Positions 42,935 through 54,103 of a stretch of DNA of 64,000 bases are shown in pieces. Origin of the DNA: Actinomadura sp. K4S16 (GTDB lineage: Bacteria; Actinomycetota; Actinomycetes; Streptosporangiales; Streptosporangiaceae); the NCBI RefSeq assembly GCF_008327685.1, contig NZ_BDDE01000011.1, positions 62,001-126,000 on the forward strand, given 5' to 3'. The first letter of the stretch is position 1; each line of letters starts with the position of its first letter. Both the position numbers and the translations under genes were made by a program. The notes beneath the pieces are model-generated. The model worked only from the letters and a program-made list of their open reading frames with translations. It did not search any database and was not told the origin of the DNA.

Positions 42935-43939
42935 GTGGCAGAGCGAGAGTCGTCGAACCCCCTGGTCCGGACCTGGAACGCCGTGTGGCGCCCGACGCCC
43001 GGGTCGCTGCGGCTGCTCGCGCTGCTCGGCGTCATCGGCAACGTGGTGATCGTCGTCAGCGGCGGCGCCGTCCGCGTCACCAAGTCCGGCCTCGGCTGCC
43101 CCGACTGGCCGCGCTGCTCCGGCGACAGCCTCGTGCCCACCCACAACCCGGAGCACCACGTGCTCAACATGTCGATCGAGTTCGGCAACCGGCTGATCAC
43201 CTTCGTGGTGCTCGGCGTCGGCGTCCTGGTGTTCGTCGCCGCGCTGCGGCTGCGGCCGCGCCGCCGGAGCCTGGTGTGGTGGGCGCTGGCCCAGCCGATG
43301 AGCGTGGTCGCCCAGGCGGTCATCGGCGGCGTCGTCGTGCTGACCAAGCTGCACCCGGCCGCCGTGTCCCTGCACTTCCTGGTCTCGCCCGCCCTGCTGG
43401 TCTTCTGCGTCGCGCTGTGGATCCGCGCGGGGGAGGGCGACGCGCCGCCCCGCCCGCTCGCCGGGCCCTGGACGCGCCGCCTCGCCGCCGCGCTGCTGGT
43501 CTCCTCCGCCGCCGTGATGGTCGCGGGCACCGTCGTCACCGGCACCGGCCCGCACGCGGGCGACGCCGAGTCGCGCCGCTACGGCTTCGACATCACCGAC
43601 GTCGCCCGGATCCACGGCGAGCTGGCGTGGCTCACCATCGCGCTGACGGTGCTCGCCATCGCGGCCCTGCACCGCACCGGCGCGCCCGCGGCCGCCCGGC
43701 GCCGCGCCCACGAGCTGGCCGGGCTGATCGTCCTCCAAGGCGCCGTGGGCTACACGCAGTACTTCCTCGGCGTCCCCGCCGGCCTGGTGCTGCTGCACAT
43801 GCTCGGCTCGGTGCTGATGTGGATCGCCGCGTTCCGTCTCTTCTTCGCCCTGCGCGACCGGGGCCCGGTGCCGGGCCCCGCGACCGCGGAACCGGCCCCG
43901 GCCGCTCCGCACGCCGCCGGGGCGCCCCAGCCCGCCTGA
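42935..43939 (+). CDS. ctaA: heme A synthase (COX15/CtaA)
   Basis: A 334-residue eight-helix membrane protein that oxidises the C8 methyl of heme O to give heme A. G-G-A-V-R-V-T-K-S-G-L-G-C-P-D-W-P is the family signature (the Cys of the loop is present), and conserved heme His residues appear in V-L-N-M-S-I-E-F-G-N-R, K-L-H-P, S-L-H-F-L-V, R-I-H-G-E and L-L-H-M-L-G. Start GTG 42935 lies 7 nt after TACGAT, so the message may be leaderless. It pairs functionally with ctaB. It converges on polX with a 7-nt gap. Confidence 0.94.
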   Translation: MAERESSNPLVRTWNAVWRPTPGSLRLLALLGVIGNVVIVVSGGAVRVTKSGLGCPDWPRCSGDSLVPTHNPEHHVLNMSIEFGNRLITFVVLGVGVLVFVAALRLRPRRRSLVWWALAQPMSVVAQAVIGGVVVLTKLHPAAVSLHFLVSPALLVFCVALWIRAGEGDAPPRPLAGPWTRRLAAALLVSSAAVMVAGTVVTGTGPHAGDAESRRYGFDITDVARIHGELAWLTIALTVLAIAALHRTGAPAAARRRAHELAGLIVLQGAVGYTQYFLGVPAGLVLLHMLGSVLMWIAAFRLFFALRDRGPVPGPATAEPAPAAPHAAGAPQPA

Positions 43940-43946
43940 CCCGCGC

Positions 43947-45665
43947 TCAGCTCTTGCGCAGGAACGCGCGCAGCCGCTCCAGCGGCCAGGTGTTGATGAC
44001 GTCGTCCGGGGTCAGCCAGCCGCGCTGGGCGGTGCCGACGCCGTAGCGGATGTTGCGGTGGTGGCCGACCGAGTGGGCGTCGGTGTCGACGGAGAACTTC
44101 ACGCCGAACCGCTTCGCGCGCCGGACCAGGTCGGCGGGCAGGTCGAGGCGGTCGGGGAAGGAGTCGATCTCCATCGCGGTACCGGTGCGGGCGGCGGCGC
44201 GGAACACCTCGTCCCAGTCGGCGTTCACCGGCGGGCGGCGGCCGATGCTGCGGGCGGTGGGGTGCCCTATCACGTGGACGTGCGGGTTCTCGCACGCGCG
44301 GACGAGCCGCCGGGTCATGTCGGCCTCGTCCTGCGTGAAGTGGGAGTGGACGGAGGCGACGCAGACGTCGAAGCCGGACAGGAAGTCGGCGTCCCAGTCG
44401 ACGCCGCCGTCGGGGTCGATGTTGAGCTCGGTGCCGTGCAGGAGGGTGAGGCCGGGGCACCGCTCCTGCAGCTCGGCGATCTGCGCGCGCTGGGCGAGCA
44501 TCTTCTCGTCGGTCATGCGCTGCATGACCAGGTTCGGCGCGTGGTCGGTGATCGCGTAGTACTCCAGGCCGCGGGCCCGCGCCGCGGCGACCATGTCCTC
44601 CAGGGAGGCGACGCCGTCGGTCAGGTCGGTGTGGCTGTGCAGGTCGCCGCGCAGGTCCTCGACCGTCACCAGGCGGGGCAGCTCGTCCTTGAGCGCGGCC
44701 TCGATCTCGCCGGTGTCCTCGCGCAGGGCGGGGTGGACCCACGGCAGGCCGAGGCGCTCGTAGACCTCCTCCTCGGTCTTCGACACGATCAGCTCGCCGC
44801 TGCCGGCGTCGAACAGCCCGTACTCCGACAGCTTGAGGCCCGCCTTGACGGCGATCTCGCGGGTGCGGATGTTGTGCGCCTGCGAGCCGGTGAAGTACTG
44901 GAGCGCGGCGCCCCACGACTCGGGCGGGACGACCCGCAGGTCGACCTGCAGGCCGGTGGCGGTGCGCACCGAGGTCTTCTTGTCGCCGCCCGCGATCACC
45001 TCCGCGACGAACGGCAGCGCGGTGAACGCCTCCATGATCGGACGCGGGTCGTGGGAGGCCGCGAGGACGTCGACGTCGCCGATCGTCTCGCGCATGCGGC
45101 GCAGGGAGCCGGCGTGGGCGCAGCGCTCCACCTGGGGCAGCTCGGACAGGGCCGCGACGATCTCGTCGGCGACGCCCGCGGCCGCGTCGACCAGGACGCG
45201 GTCGCCGGAGCTGCGCATCAGCTCGATGCCCCGGAGGATGTTCTCCTCGGTCTTGGCGCCGAAGCCCTTGAGGCCGCGCAGGCGGCCCTCGCCGATGGCG
45301 GCCGCGAGCTCGTCCACCGAGGAGACGCCGAGCGCCTCGTAGACGGCGAGGGCCTTCTTCGGGCCGAGCGTGGGGATGGCGGTCAGGGCCCTGACCCCGG
45401 ACGGGATCTGCGTGCGCAGCTCCTCGACCTGGCGGATCGTGCCGGTGGTGTTGTAGTCGAGGAGCTTCTTGGCGATCGCGTCGCCCACCCCGGAGATCTT
45501 GCGCAGCCCGGCCAGATCGAGGCCGGAGATGTCGCCCGGGTGGCCCGCGACCGCGCGCGCCGCCTTCTCGTACGCCCTGATCTTGAACGCGTCCCCGCCC
45601 GTGATGGACAGCAGGTCGGCTAGTTCCTGGATGAGGGCCGCAGCCTCGTCGTTCGCCCGTGCCAT
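43947..45665 (-). CDS. polX: PolX-type DNA polymerase/3'-5' exonuclease with PHP domain
   Basis: A 572-residue bacterial family X polymerase for DNA repair. Helix-hairpin-helix and 8-kDa-like domains are at about 1-130 (I-S-G-V-G-D-A-I-A-K-K-L; I-P-T-L-G-P-K-K-A). The nucleotidyltransferase core (about 150-310) has G-S-L-R-R and catalytic D-V-D plus a third Asp in V-D-L-R-V-V. A PHP phosphoesterase domain (about 335-565) has D-L-H-S-H-T-D, I-T-D-H-A-P and V-G-H-P-T-A and acts as the 3'-5' exonuclease. It probably fills gaps in base excision repair. Both active sites look intact. Confidence 0.93.
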   Translation of the reverse strand: MARANDEAAALIQELADLLSITGGDAFKIRAYEKAARAVAGHPGDISGLDLAGLRKISGVGDAIAKKLLDYNTTGTIRQVEELRTQIPSGVRALTAIPTLGPKKALAVYEALGVSSVDELAAAIGEGRLRGLKGFGAKTEENILRGIELMRSSGDRVLVDAAAGVADEIVAALSELPQVERCAHAGSLRRMRETIGDVDVLAASHDPRPIMEAFTALPFVAEVIAGGDKKTSVRTATGLQVDLRVVPPESWGAALQYFTGSQAHNIRTREIAVKAGLKLSEYGLFDAGSGELIVSKTEEEVYERLGLPWVHPALREDTGEIEAALKDELPRLVTVEDLRGDLHSHTDLTDGVASLEDMVAAARARGLEYYAITDHAPNLVMQRMTDEKMLAQRAQIAELQERCPGLTLLHGTELNIDPDGGVDWDADFLSGFDVCVASVHSHFTQDEADMTRRLVRACENPHVHVIGHPTARSIGRRPPVNADWDEVFRAAARTGTAMEIDSFPDRLDLPADLVRRAKRFGVKFSVDTDAHSVGHHRNIRYGVGTAQRGWLTPDDVINTWPLERLRAFLRKS

Positions 45666-45703
45666 GGGCCGAGTCTAGAAGCCGGGTACGACGCTTCCGG
45701 CGC

Positions 45704-46540
45704 TCAGCGCAGCGGCGCGACGGGGCCGCCGGGCCGCTCCGTCCGGCCGCGCACGACCTCGTCGGCGATCGCCGCCACCTGCTCGTCGGGCAGCCGCCGG
45801 TAGCCGTCGGCGGTGACGACCGCGATGGTCGGGTAGATGCGCCGGGTCGGGTCGGGGCCGCCGGTGGCGGTGTCGTCGTCGGCCGCGTCGTAGAGGGCCT
45901 GGACGCACGCGGTGGCGGCGTCCTCCAGGGACAGGTCGTCGCGGTAGAGCTTCTTCAGCGCGCCGGTCGCGTAGGGGGAGCCGGAGCCGTCGGCGTGGAA
46001 GCCGCGGGCCTCCTGCGGGGCGCCGGTGATGTCGTAGGTGTAGATGCGGCCCTCGCCGGAGTCGGGGTCGAGGCCGGCGAACAGCGGGACGACCGCCAGC
46101 CCCTGGAGGGCCTGCGCGAGGTTCGCCTGGATCACGGCGCCGAGGCGGCGGGCCTTGCCCGGCAGCGACAGCGGGACGGTCTCCATCTTCTCGTAGTGCT
46201 CCAGCTCCACCTGGAACAGGCGGACCATCTCCAGCGCCAAGCCGACCGTTCCGGCGAAGGCGACGGCGGAGTACTCGTCTGCGCGCTGCACCTTGTCGAG
46301 CTCGCGGTAGGCGATGCGGTTGCCCTGCGTGGCGCGCCGGTCGCCGGCCATCATGACGCCGCCGGGGAACGTCAACGCCAGGACCGTCGTCCCGTGCGGC
46401 AGCTCGGGCGCGTCCCCCTCGGGCACCCGGTTCACGGGCAGCAGCTCAGGGGAGTGCAGGCGCAGGAAGTCGACGAACGATGCCGACCCCGCCTCGAAGA
46501 ACTCGGGCGGAATCCCCTGGTCCTCGCTCCGGCCGATCAC
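45704..46540 (-). CDS. prcB: 20S proteasome beta subunit, orphan
   Basis: A 278-residue proteasome beta subunit. A propeptide (1-50) ends in L-P-H-G; cleavage before Thr51 would expose the catalytic threonine (T-T-V-L-A-L). The proteasome triad is complete: Thr1, Asp17 and Lys33 correspond to Thr51, Asp67 (A-G-D-R-R) and Lys83 (E-L-D-K-V). Start GTG 46540 has AGAGGAG 6 nt upstream. In other actinobacteria prcB is followed by prcA and preceded by pup; here neither is present, so this is a solitary second copy or a moved gene. Its neighbours are polX and an EamA transporter. See findings. Confidence 0.93.
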   Translation of the reverse strand: MIGRSEDQGIPPEFFEAGSASFVDFLRLHSPELLPVNRVPEGDAPELPHGTTVLALTFPGGVMMAGDRRATQGNRIAYRELDKVQRADEYSAVAFAGTVGLALEMVRLFQVELEHYEKMETVPLSLPGKARRLGAVIQANLAQALQGLAVVPLFAGLDPDSGEGRIYTYDITGAPQEARGFHADGSGSPYATGALKKLYRDDLSLEDAATACVQALYDAADDDTATGGPDPTRRIYPTIAVVTADGYRRLPDEQVAAIADEVVRGRTERPGGPVAPLR

Positions 46541-46611
46541 GGCGGCTCCTCTCCGGCTCGATGATCGCGACGTTCCGATCCTTCCACGCTGCCACACGGG
46601 GCCGCCACCGC

Positions 46612-47571
46612 TCACGCCTCGGGGGCCTCGGGAGGGTCCTTCTGTCCCCTGGTGGCGCCCGCGCAGGCGACGATGACGCAGCAGATCGCGACCCACTGCC
46701 GCACGGTGAGGACCTCGCCGAGCAGCGCCACCCCGACGAGCGCCGCCACGGCGGGCTCCAGGCTCATGAGGATCCCGAAGACGCGGGCGGGCATCCGCCG
46801 CAGCGCCTCCAGTTCCAGCGAGTACGGGATCACCGACGACAGCAGCCCGACGCCGAGGCCGATCAGCAGGAGCCGCGGGTCGAGCAGGGCGGAGCCGGCC
46901 GACGCCACGCCGAGCGGGAGGATCGCGACCGTCCCGACGATGCTGGCGAGCGCCAGGCCGGTGGTGCCGGAGAACCGCCTGCCGGTCGCGGCGGTGAGCA
47001 CGATGTAGCCCGCCCAGCAGACCCCCGCCAGCAGGGCGAACGCGATGCCGACCGGGTCGAGGGCGCCGCTGCCGCCCCTGGCCAGCAGGACGACCCCGGC
47101 CCCCGCGAGCACGACCCAAAGCGCGTCCCGGGGGCGCCGGGAGGCCGCGATGGAGACCGCGAGCGGCCCGAGGAACTCGATCGTGACCGCGACGCCGAGC
47201 GGGATCCGCGAGAACGACTGGTAGATCGAGAAGTTCATCAGCGCCAGCGCCAGCCCGAACCCGGCGGCGATGGCGAGGCTGGAGCGCGAGTGGTCGCGCA
47301 GGACGGTCCGCAGCGCCTTGCGGGCGAGGAACCCCAGCACGACCGCCGAGGTCAGCAGCCGCATCGTCACGACGGCGCTCGGCGGCAGCCGGTCGAACAG
47401 GTGCTTGGCCAGGCCCGCCCCGACCTGCAGGGAGATGATGCCGAGCAGGATCAGCGCGGGCGGCGGCACCGAGCCGAGCGACAGCGTCCGCGACCAGCCC
47501 GCCCGCGGCCGCAGGGGCCGGGCGCGGCGGGACGCGCCGCCGAAGGAGCCGGGCGCCTCAGACAGGGCCAT
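46612..47571 (-). CDS. EamA/RhaT-type DMT transporter
   Basis: A 319-residue membrane transporter with two EamA repeats (about residues 38-165 and 175-305) and ten helices. [14 protein letters not shown] and [13 protein letters not shown] are characteristic of the RhtA (threonine/homoserine exporter) branch. Its start follows the ABC permease stop by 3 nt, so it belongs to that transcription unit. An amino acid exporter role is inferred from the branch only. Confidence 0.88.
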   Translation of the reverse strand: MALSEAPGSFGGASRRARPLRPRAGWSRTLSLGSVPPPALILLGIISLQVGAGLAKHLFDRLPPSAVVTMRLLTSAVVLGFLARKALRTVLRDHSRSSLAIAAGFGLALALMNFSIYQSFSRIPLGVAVTIEFLGPLAVSIAASRRPRDALWVVLAGAGVVLLARGGSGALDPVGIAFALLAGVCWAGYIVLTAATGRRFSGTTGLALASIVGTVAILPLGVASAGSALLDPRLLLIGLGVGLLSSVIPYSLELEALRRMPARVFGILMSLEPAVAALVGVALLGEVLTVRQWVAICCVIVACAGATRGQKDPPEAPEA

Positions 47572-47574
47572 GCG

Positions 47575-48341
47575 CTACTCCCACCGGAAGAAGCGGGCGG
47601 CCAGGACGAGGCCCGCGACGGCCCAGACGGCGAGGACGGCCAGCGGCTTGCCGGGCAGCGCGGCGCCGTGCTGGAGGACCTGGCGCAGCCCGTCGGCCAG
47701 CGCCGAGATCGGCAGCAGCTCCAGGGCCGACCGCACCGCCGCGGGGAACCTGTCCAGCGGGAAGACGACGCCGCCGAGGGCGAGCAGCAGGATGTAGACG
47801 AGGTTGGCGGCGGCGAGGGTGGCCTCGGCGCGCAGCGTCCCCGCCATCAGCAGCCCGAAGCCGCTGAACGCGGCGGTGCCGAGCAGCAGCAGGACGACCA
47901 CGGAGCCGGGGTCGCCGTGCGGGTGCCAGCCGAGCGCCAGCGCCACCGCGCAGACCACCGCGGCCTGCACGGCCTCGACCGCGACCACGCTGAGCGTCTT
48001 GGCCGCGATGAGCCCGCCGCGCGGCAGCGGGGTCGCGCCGAGCCGCTTGAGGACGCCGTAGCGCCGCTCGAACCCGGTGCCGATGGCCTGGCCGGTGAAC
48101 GCGGTGGACATCACCGCGAGCGCGAGGATCCCGGGCGTGAGGAAGTCGACGCGGCGGCCCGCGCCGAGGTCGAGCAGGGACGTGGCGCTGAACAGGGTGA
48201 GCAGCACCACCGGGATGATCAGCGTGAGCAGCAGCTGCTCGCCGTTGCGCAGCACGGCGCGGAACTCGTAGCCGGCCTGGGACAGGATCATCCGCGGCAG
48301 CGGCGCGGCGCCCGGCGCGGGGGCCAGGTCGAGCGGGGTCG

Positions 48342-48345
<4 letters not shown>
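47575..48345 (-). CDS. ABC-2 type transporter permease
   Basis: A 256-residue permease with six helices (about residues 38-58, 70-95, 105-145, 155-175, 180-200 and 225-250), the ABC-2 fold of DrrB-like exporters. G-A-T-P-L-P-R-G is the cytoplasmic loop before the coupling helix. GTG 48345 overlaps the ATPase stop by GTGA. Together with the ATPase it would form a homodimeric exporter complex. Mycobacteria have a comparable ABC pair next to the suf operon. Confidence 0.9.
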
Positions 48346-49268
<923 letters not shown>

Positions 49269-49440
49269 GCTGACGAGTTTAGGTCCGGGGGAGGACAGCT
49301 CCGCGCCCGGACCCGGCCCCGGCCGCGTGAAGGCGCGGTAAAGCCGTCCGGTGGAAGTCGATCTAGTTTCGCCGCCCCGCGCCGGGGAATCCGCGATCAG
49401 GGGAGCCGCGGCGCCGCGGCCGGGCCCCCGGGGAGGTGGG

Positions 49441-50682
49441 ATGGCGTTCCACGTCGATTCGGAGGTCGGCCGGCTCAGGGAGGTGCTGCTGCACCGGCCC
49501 GAGCTCTCGCTGAAGCGGCTCACCCCCTCCAACGCCGCCGGGCTGCTGTTCGACGACGTGCTGTGGGTCAGGCGCGCGGTCGAGGAGCACGAGGAGTTCG
49601 AGGACGTGCTGCGCGCCCAGGGCGTACGGACGCACCTGCTGACGGACCTGCTGACCGAGACCGTCACGATCCCCGAGGCGCGCCGCCACATCCTCGACCG
49701 GATCGTCGATCCGCACTGGTTCGGCCCGCTCGCCACCGACGCGATCCGCAACTGCTTCGACGCCATGGACGTCGCGGACCTGGCCGCGTTCCTGGTCGGC
49801 GGCATCACCAAGCGGGAGATGCTGGAGCGGATGCCCGAGCCGGCGTCCATCGCGTTCCACTCCGTCGAGGCGGACGGGTTCGTCCTGCCGCCGCTGCCGA
49901 ACCACCTGTTCACCCGCGACACGTCCTGCTGGATCTACGACGGCGTCTCCATCAACACGATGCGCATGAAGGCCCGGATGCGCGAGACGGTGAACATGGA
50001 GGCGGTCTACCGCTGGCATCCGCTGTTCGCCCCCGGGCACGACCGCCCCGCCGAGGGCGGCTACCACGTGTGGAACCGCGGCACCGCGATGGCGCCGGCG
50101 ACGCTGGAGGGCGGCGACGTGCTGGTCCTCGGGAACCGCAGCGTGCTGGTCGGGATGAGCGAGCGGACGCAGCCGCAGGCGGTGGAGATGCTCGCCCAGT
50201 CGCTGTTCGCCGCCGGCTCCTGCGAGCGGATCGTCGCGCTGCGGATGCCGCGCAAGCGGGCGTTCATGCACCTGGACACGGTCATGACCATGGTCGACCA
50301 CGGCGTGTTCACCAAGTACGCGGGGATGGGCATGCTGCCGTCGCACACCGTCGAGCCCGGTGACACCGAGAAGGAACTCAAGATCACCGACCATCCGCCG
50401 GAGGACATGCACCGGGCGATCGCCGCCGCGCTCGGCACCGACGACATCAAGGTCCTCACCCCGACCCAGGACGTGTTCGCCGCCGAGCGCGAGCAGTGGG
50501 ACGACGGCGCGAACGTCCTGGCCGTCTCGCCCGGCGTCGTCGTCGCCTACGAGCGCAACGCCACGAGCAACAACCACCTGAGCCGCAACGGGATCGAGGT
50601 CATCACGATCCGCGGCAGCGAGCTCGGCCGGGGGCGCGGCGGCCCGCGCTGCATGAGCTGCCCGCTCGTCCGGGACGCCTGA
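49441..50682 (+). CDS. arcA: arginine deiminase
   Basis: A 413-residue cytosolic enzyme that hydrolyses arginine to citrulline and ammonia, first step of the arginine deiminase pathway. F-T-R-D-T-S (Asp), [16 protein letters not shown] and the catalytic Cys404 in R-C-M-S-C-P-L form the guanidino-modifying active site. ATG 49441 has GGGGAGG 4 nt upstream. The gene starts a cluster with arcB (1-nt overlap), arcC, a permease and a stress protein. Its promoter may lie around TAGTTT (49365-49370); no clear regulator site is seen. Confidence 0.97.
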   Translation: MAFHVDSEVGRLREVLLHRPELSLKRLTPSNAAGLLFDDVLWVRRAVEEHEEFEDVLRAQGVRTHLLTDLLTETVTIPEARRHILDRIVDPHWFGPLATDAIRNCFDAMDVADLAAFLVGGITKREMLERMPEPASIAFHSVEADGFVLPPLPNHLFTRDTSCWIYDGVSINTMRMKARMRETVNMEAVYRWHPLFAPGHDRPAEGGYHVWNRGTAMAPATLEGGDVLVLGNRSVLVGMSERTQPQAVEMLAQSLFAAGSCERIVALRMPRKRAFMHLDTVMTMVDHGVFTKYAGMGMLPSHTVEPGDTEKELKITDHPPEDMHRAIAAALGTDDIKVLTPTQDVFAAEREQWDDGANVLAVSPGVVVAYERNATSNNHLSRNGIEVITIRGSELGRGRGGPRCMSCPLVRDA

Positions 50683-51683
50683 TGGCCTTCGACCTTCGCG
50701 GGCGCAGTCTGGTCAGGGAGCTCGACCTCACCCCGGGCGAGTTCGGGTACCTCGTCGACCTGGCGGCCGAGCTGAAGGCCGCCAAGTACGGCGGGACGGA
50801 GGTGCGGGCGCTGGCGGGCCGGAACATCGCGCTGATCTTCGAGAAGGACTCCACGCGGACCCGCTGCGCGTTCGAGGTCGCCGCGCACGACCAGGGCGCC
50901 CACGTCACCTACCTCGGCCCCACCGGGACGCAGATCGGCCACAAGGAGTCGATGAAGGACACGGCGCGCGTCCTCGGGCGGATGTACGACGGCATCGAGT
51001 ACCGGGGGGCCGGCCAGCGGCTCGTCGAGGAGCTGGCCGAGCACGCGGGCGTCCCGGTGTGGAACGGGCTGACCGACGAGTGGCACCCGACGCAGATGCT
51101 CGCCGACATGCTGACCATGCGCGAGCACGGCGGCAGGCCGCTCCAAGAGATCACCTACGCGTACCTGGGCGACGCGCGCAACAACATGGGGAACTCCTAC
51201 GTGGCGGCCGGTGCGCTCCTCGGCATGAACGTCCGCATCGTCGCCCCGCGGAGCCTCTGGCCCGACGAGGAGGCGGTCGTCGGGCCGGCGCGCGCGGTCG
51301 CGGCCGGGACCGGCGCCGAGATCGCCTTCACCGAGGACGTCGGGGAGGGCGTGCGCGGCGCCGACTTCGTGATCACCGACGTGTGGGTGTCGATGGGGGA
51401 GCCGGCCGAGGTGTGGGACGAGCGCGTCGCGCTGCTGCGGCCCTACCAGGTCAACGCGGAGGTCATGCGGGCGACGGGCAACCCCGCCGCCCGGTTCATG
51501 CACTGCCTGCCGGCCTTCCACGACCGGGCGACCGCCGTGGGCGAGGAGGTCTTCCGCAAGACCGGCCTGGACGCCCTGGAGGTCACCGACGAGGTCTTCG
51601 AGTCCGAGGCGTCGATCGTCTTCGACGAGGCCGAGAACCGGGTGCACACCATCAAGGCGGTCATGGTGGCGACGCTCGGCTGA
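50682..51683 (+). CDS. arcB: ornithine carbamoyltransferase, catabolic
   Basis: A 333-residue enzyme that phosphorolyses citrulline to ornithine and carbamoyl phosphate. S-T-R-T-R (57-61) binds carbamoyl phosphate, W-H-P-T-Q follows, and F-M-H-C-L-P-A-F-H carries the catalytic Cys. The length and [10 protein letters not shown] block fit the catabolic ArcB type. The sequence alone cannot exclude an anabolic role; the position between arcA and arcC decides it. Overlap with arcA is TGATG, one base. Confidence 0.95.
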   Translation: MAFDLRGRSLVRELDLTPGEFGYLVDLAAELKAAKYGGTEVRALAGRNIALIFEKDSTRTRCAFEVAAHDQGAHVTYLGPTGTQIGHKESMKDTARVLGRMYDGIEYRGAGQRLVEELAEHAGVPVWNGLTDEWHPTQMLADMLTMREHGGRPLQEITYAYLGDARNNMGNSYVAAGALLGMNVRIVAPRSLWPDEEAVVGPARAVAAGTGAEIAFTEDVGEGVRGADFVITDVWVSMGEPAEVWDERVALLRPYQVNAEVMRATGNPAARFMHCLPAFHDRATAVGEEVFRKTGLDALEVTDEVFESEASIVFDEAENRVHTIKAVMVATLG

Positions 51684-51710
51684 GCGGACCGCCGGGGAGG
51701 GGGAGGCAGC

Positions 51711-52646
51711 ATGCGCGTGGTCGTCGCGCTCGGAGGGAACGCGCTGGTCGAGCGGGGGGAGACGCCCGACGCCGAGCCGCAGCGCGCCAACGTGGACCGG
51801 GCCGTGCGGTCGCTGGCGCCGCTCGCCGAGCGGCACGAGCTGATCATCACCCACGGGAACGGCCCGCAGGTCGGGGTGCTGGCGCTGGAGAGCGTCAACG
51901 ACCCGAACCTGACCCGGCCCTACCCGCTGGACACGATCGGCGCCGAGACCCAGGGCATGATCGGCTACTGGATGCTGCAGGCGCTGCAGAACGCGCTGCC
52001 CGGCCGCCAGGTCGTGGCGATGATCAACCAGACGCTGGTCTCGGCGGTGGACCCGGCGTTCGACGAGCCCAGCAAGTTCGTCGGCCAGGTCTACGAGCGG
52101 GAGGAGGCGGAGAAGCTCGCCGCCGAGTACGGCTGGACCGTCCGGCAGGACGGGGACCGCTGGCGTCGCGTGGTGCCGTCCCCGCGGCCGCAGCGGGTGA
52201 TCGAGACCCGGCTGATCAGGGAGCTGGTCCGGCTCGGCACGGTGGTGGTGTGCGCGGGCGGCGGCGGCATCCCCGTCTTCCGCAACGACGTGGGGCGGCT
52301 GGAGGGCGTCGAGGCGGTGGTCGACAAGGACCTCACCGCGTCCGTCCTGGCCGAGAGCATGGACGCCGACGCGCTGCTGATCCTCACCGACGTGCCGCGC
52401 GTGATGCGGCACTTCGGGACCCCGCGGCAGGAGGAGATCGCACACACGACGCCGCACGAGCTGCGCGGCGAGGAGTTCCCCGCCGGGTCGATGGGCCCGA
52501 AGGTCGAGGCGGCGGTGAGCTTCGTGGAGCGCACGGGCGACATGGCCGCGATCGGGCTGCTGGACCAGTGCGAGCGCATCCTGGAGGGCACCGCGGGGAC
52601 GATCGTCACCCCCAACGCGACCTGGCCGCTGGCGAGCACGCTGTGA
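51711..52646 (+). CDS. arcC: carbamate kinase
   Basis: A 311-residue kinase that turns carbamoyl phosphate and ADP into ATP, carbamate and ammonia, the energy-yielding last step of the pathway. A-L-G-G-N-A-L (residues 6-12), T-H-G-N-G-P-Q-V-G, A-E-T-Q-G-M-I-G-Y and V-D-K-D-L-T-A are conserved. The ribosome site is the GGGGAGG run before ATG. Its stop overlaps the permease start by GTGA. Confidence 0.96.
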   Translation: MRVVVALGGNALVERGETPDAEPQRANVDRAVRSLAPLAERHELIITHGNGPQVGVLALESVNDPNLTRPYPLDTIGAETQGMIGYWMLQALQNALPGRQVVAMINQTLVSAVDPAFDEPSKFVGQVYEREEAEKLAAEYGWTVRQDGDRWRRVVPSPRPQRVIETRLIRELVRLGTVVVCAGGGGIPVFRNDVGRLEGVEAVVDKDLTASVLAESMDADALLILTDVPRVMRHFGTPRQEEIAHTTPHELRGEEFPAGSMGPKVEAAVSFVERTGDMAAIGLLDQCERILEGTAGTIVTPNATWPLASTL

Positions 52647-54103
52647 CCACCGGGACCGCGCCGGAGACCTTCGCGCGCAGCCTGCTGCGGACGAAGCCGG
52701 TCGACAGGATCGTCGCCGAGGGCGGGTACGGCGCGGGCGGCGAGCTGAAGCGCACGATGAGCCTCCTGCAGCTCACCCTGTTCAGCGTCGGCGCGACCCT
52801 CGGCACCGGGATCTTCGTGGTCCTCGGCGAGGCGGTCCCGCCGGCCGGGCCCGCCGTCGTGCTCTCGTTCGTCCTCGCCGCCGTTACCGCCCTGTTCTCG
52901 GCGCTGTCGTACGCCGAGCTGGCCGGGACGATCCCCGTCTCCGGCTCGTCCTACTCCTACGCCTACGCGACGCTCGGCGAGCTGGTCGCGTGGGTCTGCG
53001 GCTGGTGCCTGCTCCTGGAGTACGCGGTGTCGGTGTCGGCCGTGGCGGTCGGCTGGGGCTCCTACCTCAACGCCTTCCTCGACTCGGCGCTGGGCTTCAC
53101 GATCCCGGCGCAGGTCGGCAACCCGCCGGGGGAGGGCGGGGTGGTCAACCTCCCCGCCGTGGTCGTGGTGCTGTTCGCGACGCTGCTGCTGCTGCGGGGC
53201 ACCTCCGAGAGCGCCGCGGCGAACACGGTCATGGTCTTCCTCAAGATCGGCGTGCTGCTGTTCTTCTGCGCGGTCGCCTTCACGGCGTTCCGGACCGGGA
53301 ACATGGCCCCGTTCGCCCCGATGGGATGGGCGGGCATCAGCGCTGCGGGCTCCAAGGTGTTCTTCTCCTACATCGGGTTCGACGCCGCCTCCACGGCGGG
53401 CGAGGAGGCCAGGAACCCGCGCCGCGACCTGCCGCTGGCGATCATCCTGTCGCTGGCCATCGTGACCGCCCTGTACGTCCTGGTGGGGCTCGCCGCGGTC
53501 GCCGCCATGAACTGGACGCGGTTCTCGCTGAGCGGTTCGGAGGCCTCGCTGGCGCAGGTGCTGGACAGCGTGAGCGGGCGGACGTGGCCGTCGATGATCC
53601 TGTCCCTCGGCGCCGTGGTCGCGATCGCCAGCGTCGTGCTCACCGTCATGTACGGCCAGACCCGCATCCTGTTCGCGATGTCGCGCGACGGGCTCGTCCC
53701 GGACGTCTTCCGGAAGGTGAGCCCCCGGCGCCGCGTGCCGGTCGCCAACACCGTCATCGTGGCCGCGTTCATCGGGGTGCTCGCAGCGGCCGTCCCGCTC
53801 GGCCGGCTCGTCGACGCCACCAGCATCGGCACGCTGTTCGCGTTCGCGCTGGTCAGCGTCGGCGTGATCGTGCTGCGCCGCACCCGGCCCGACCTTCCGC
53901 GCAGCTTCCGCGCACCGCTGTACCCCCTCACGCCGCTGCTCGGCGTCGCCCTGTGCGTGTACCTGATGGTCGGCCTCGGCGGCGTCACCTGGACCGTCTT
54001 CGCGATCTGGATCGCCGTCGGCCTGGCGGCCTACTTCCTGTACGGCCGCCGCCACTCGCGGCTGGCGGCCCGGCACACGGGGCACGGAGGGGAGCCCGCA
54101 TGA
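52643..54103 (+). CDS. cationic amino acid transporter (APC superfamily)
   Basis: A 486-residue permease of the APC superfamily, CAT subfamily. About twelve to fourteen helices follow a polar N terminus of 40 residues. G-A-T-L-G-T-G-I-F-V is the unwound helix 1 motif, and F-F-S-Y-I-G-F-D-A-A-S-T is the helix 6 motif of this branch. It probably imports arginine or exchanges it for ornithine. It is coupled by GTGA to arcC and by ATGA to the stress protein. Confidence 0.92.
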   Translation: MTTGTAPETFARSLLRTKPVDRIVAEGGYGAGGELKRTMSLLQLTLFSVGATLGTGIFVVLGEAVPPAGPAVVLSFVLAAVTALFSALSYAELAGTIPVSGSSYSYAYATLGELVAWVCGWCLLLEYAVSVSAVAVGWGSYLNAFLDSALGFTIPAQVGNPPGEGGVVNLPAVVVVLFATLLLLRGTSESAAANTVMVFLKIGVLLFFCAVAFTAFRTGNMAPFAPMGWAGISAAGSKVFFSYIGFDAASTAGEEARNPRRDLPLAIILSLAIVTALYVLVGLAAVAAMNWTRFSLSGSEASLAQVLDSVSGRTWPSMILSLGAVVAIASVVLTVMYGQTRILFAMSRDGLVPDVFRKVSPRRRVPVANTVIVAAFIGVLAAAVPLGRLVDATSIGTLFAFALVSVGVIVLRRTRPDLPRSFRAPLYPLTPLLGVALCVYLMVGLGGVTWTVFAIWIAVGLAAYFLYGRRHSRLAARHTGHGGEPA

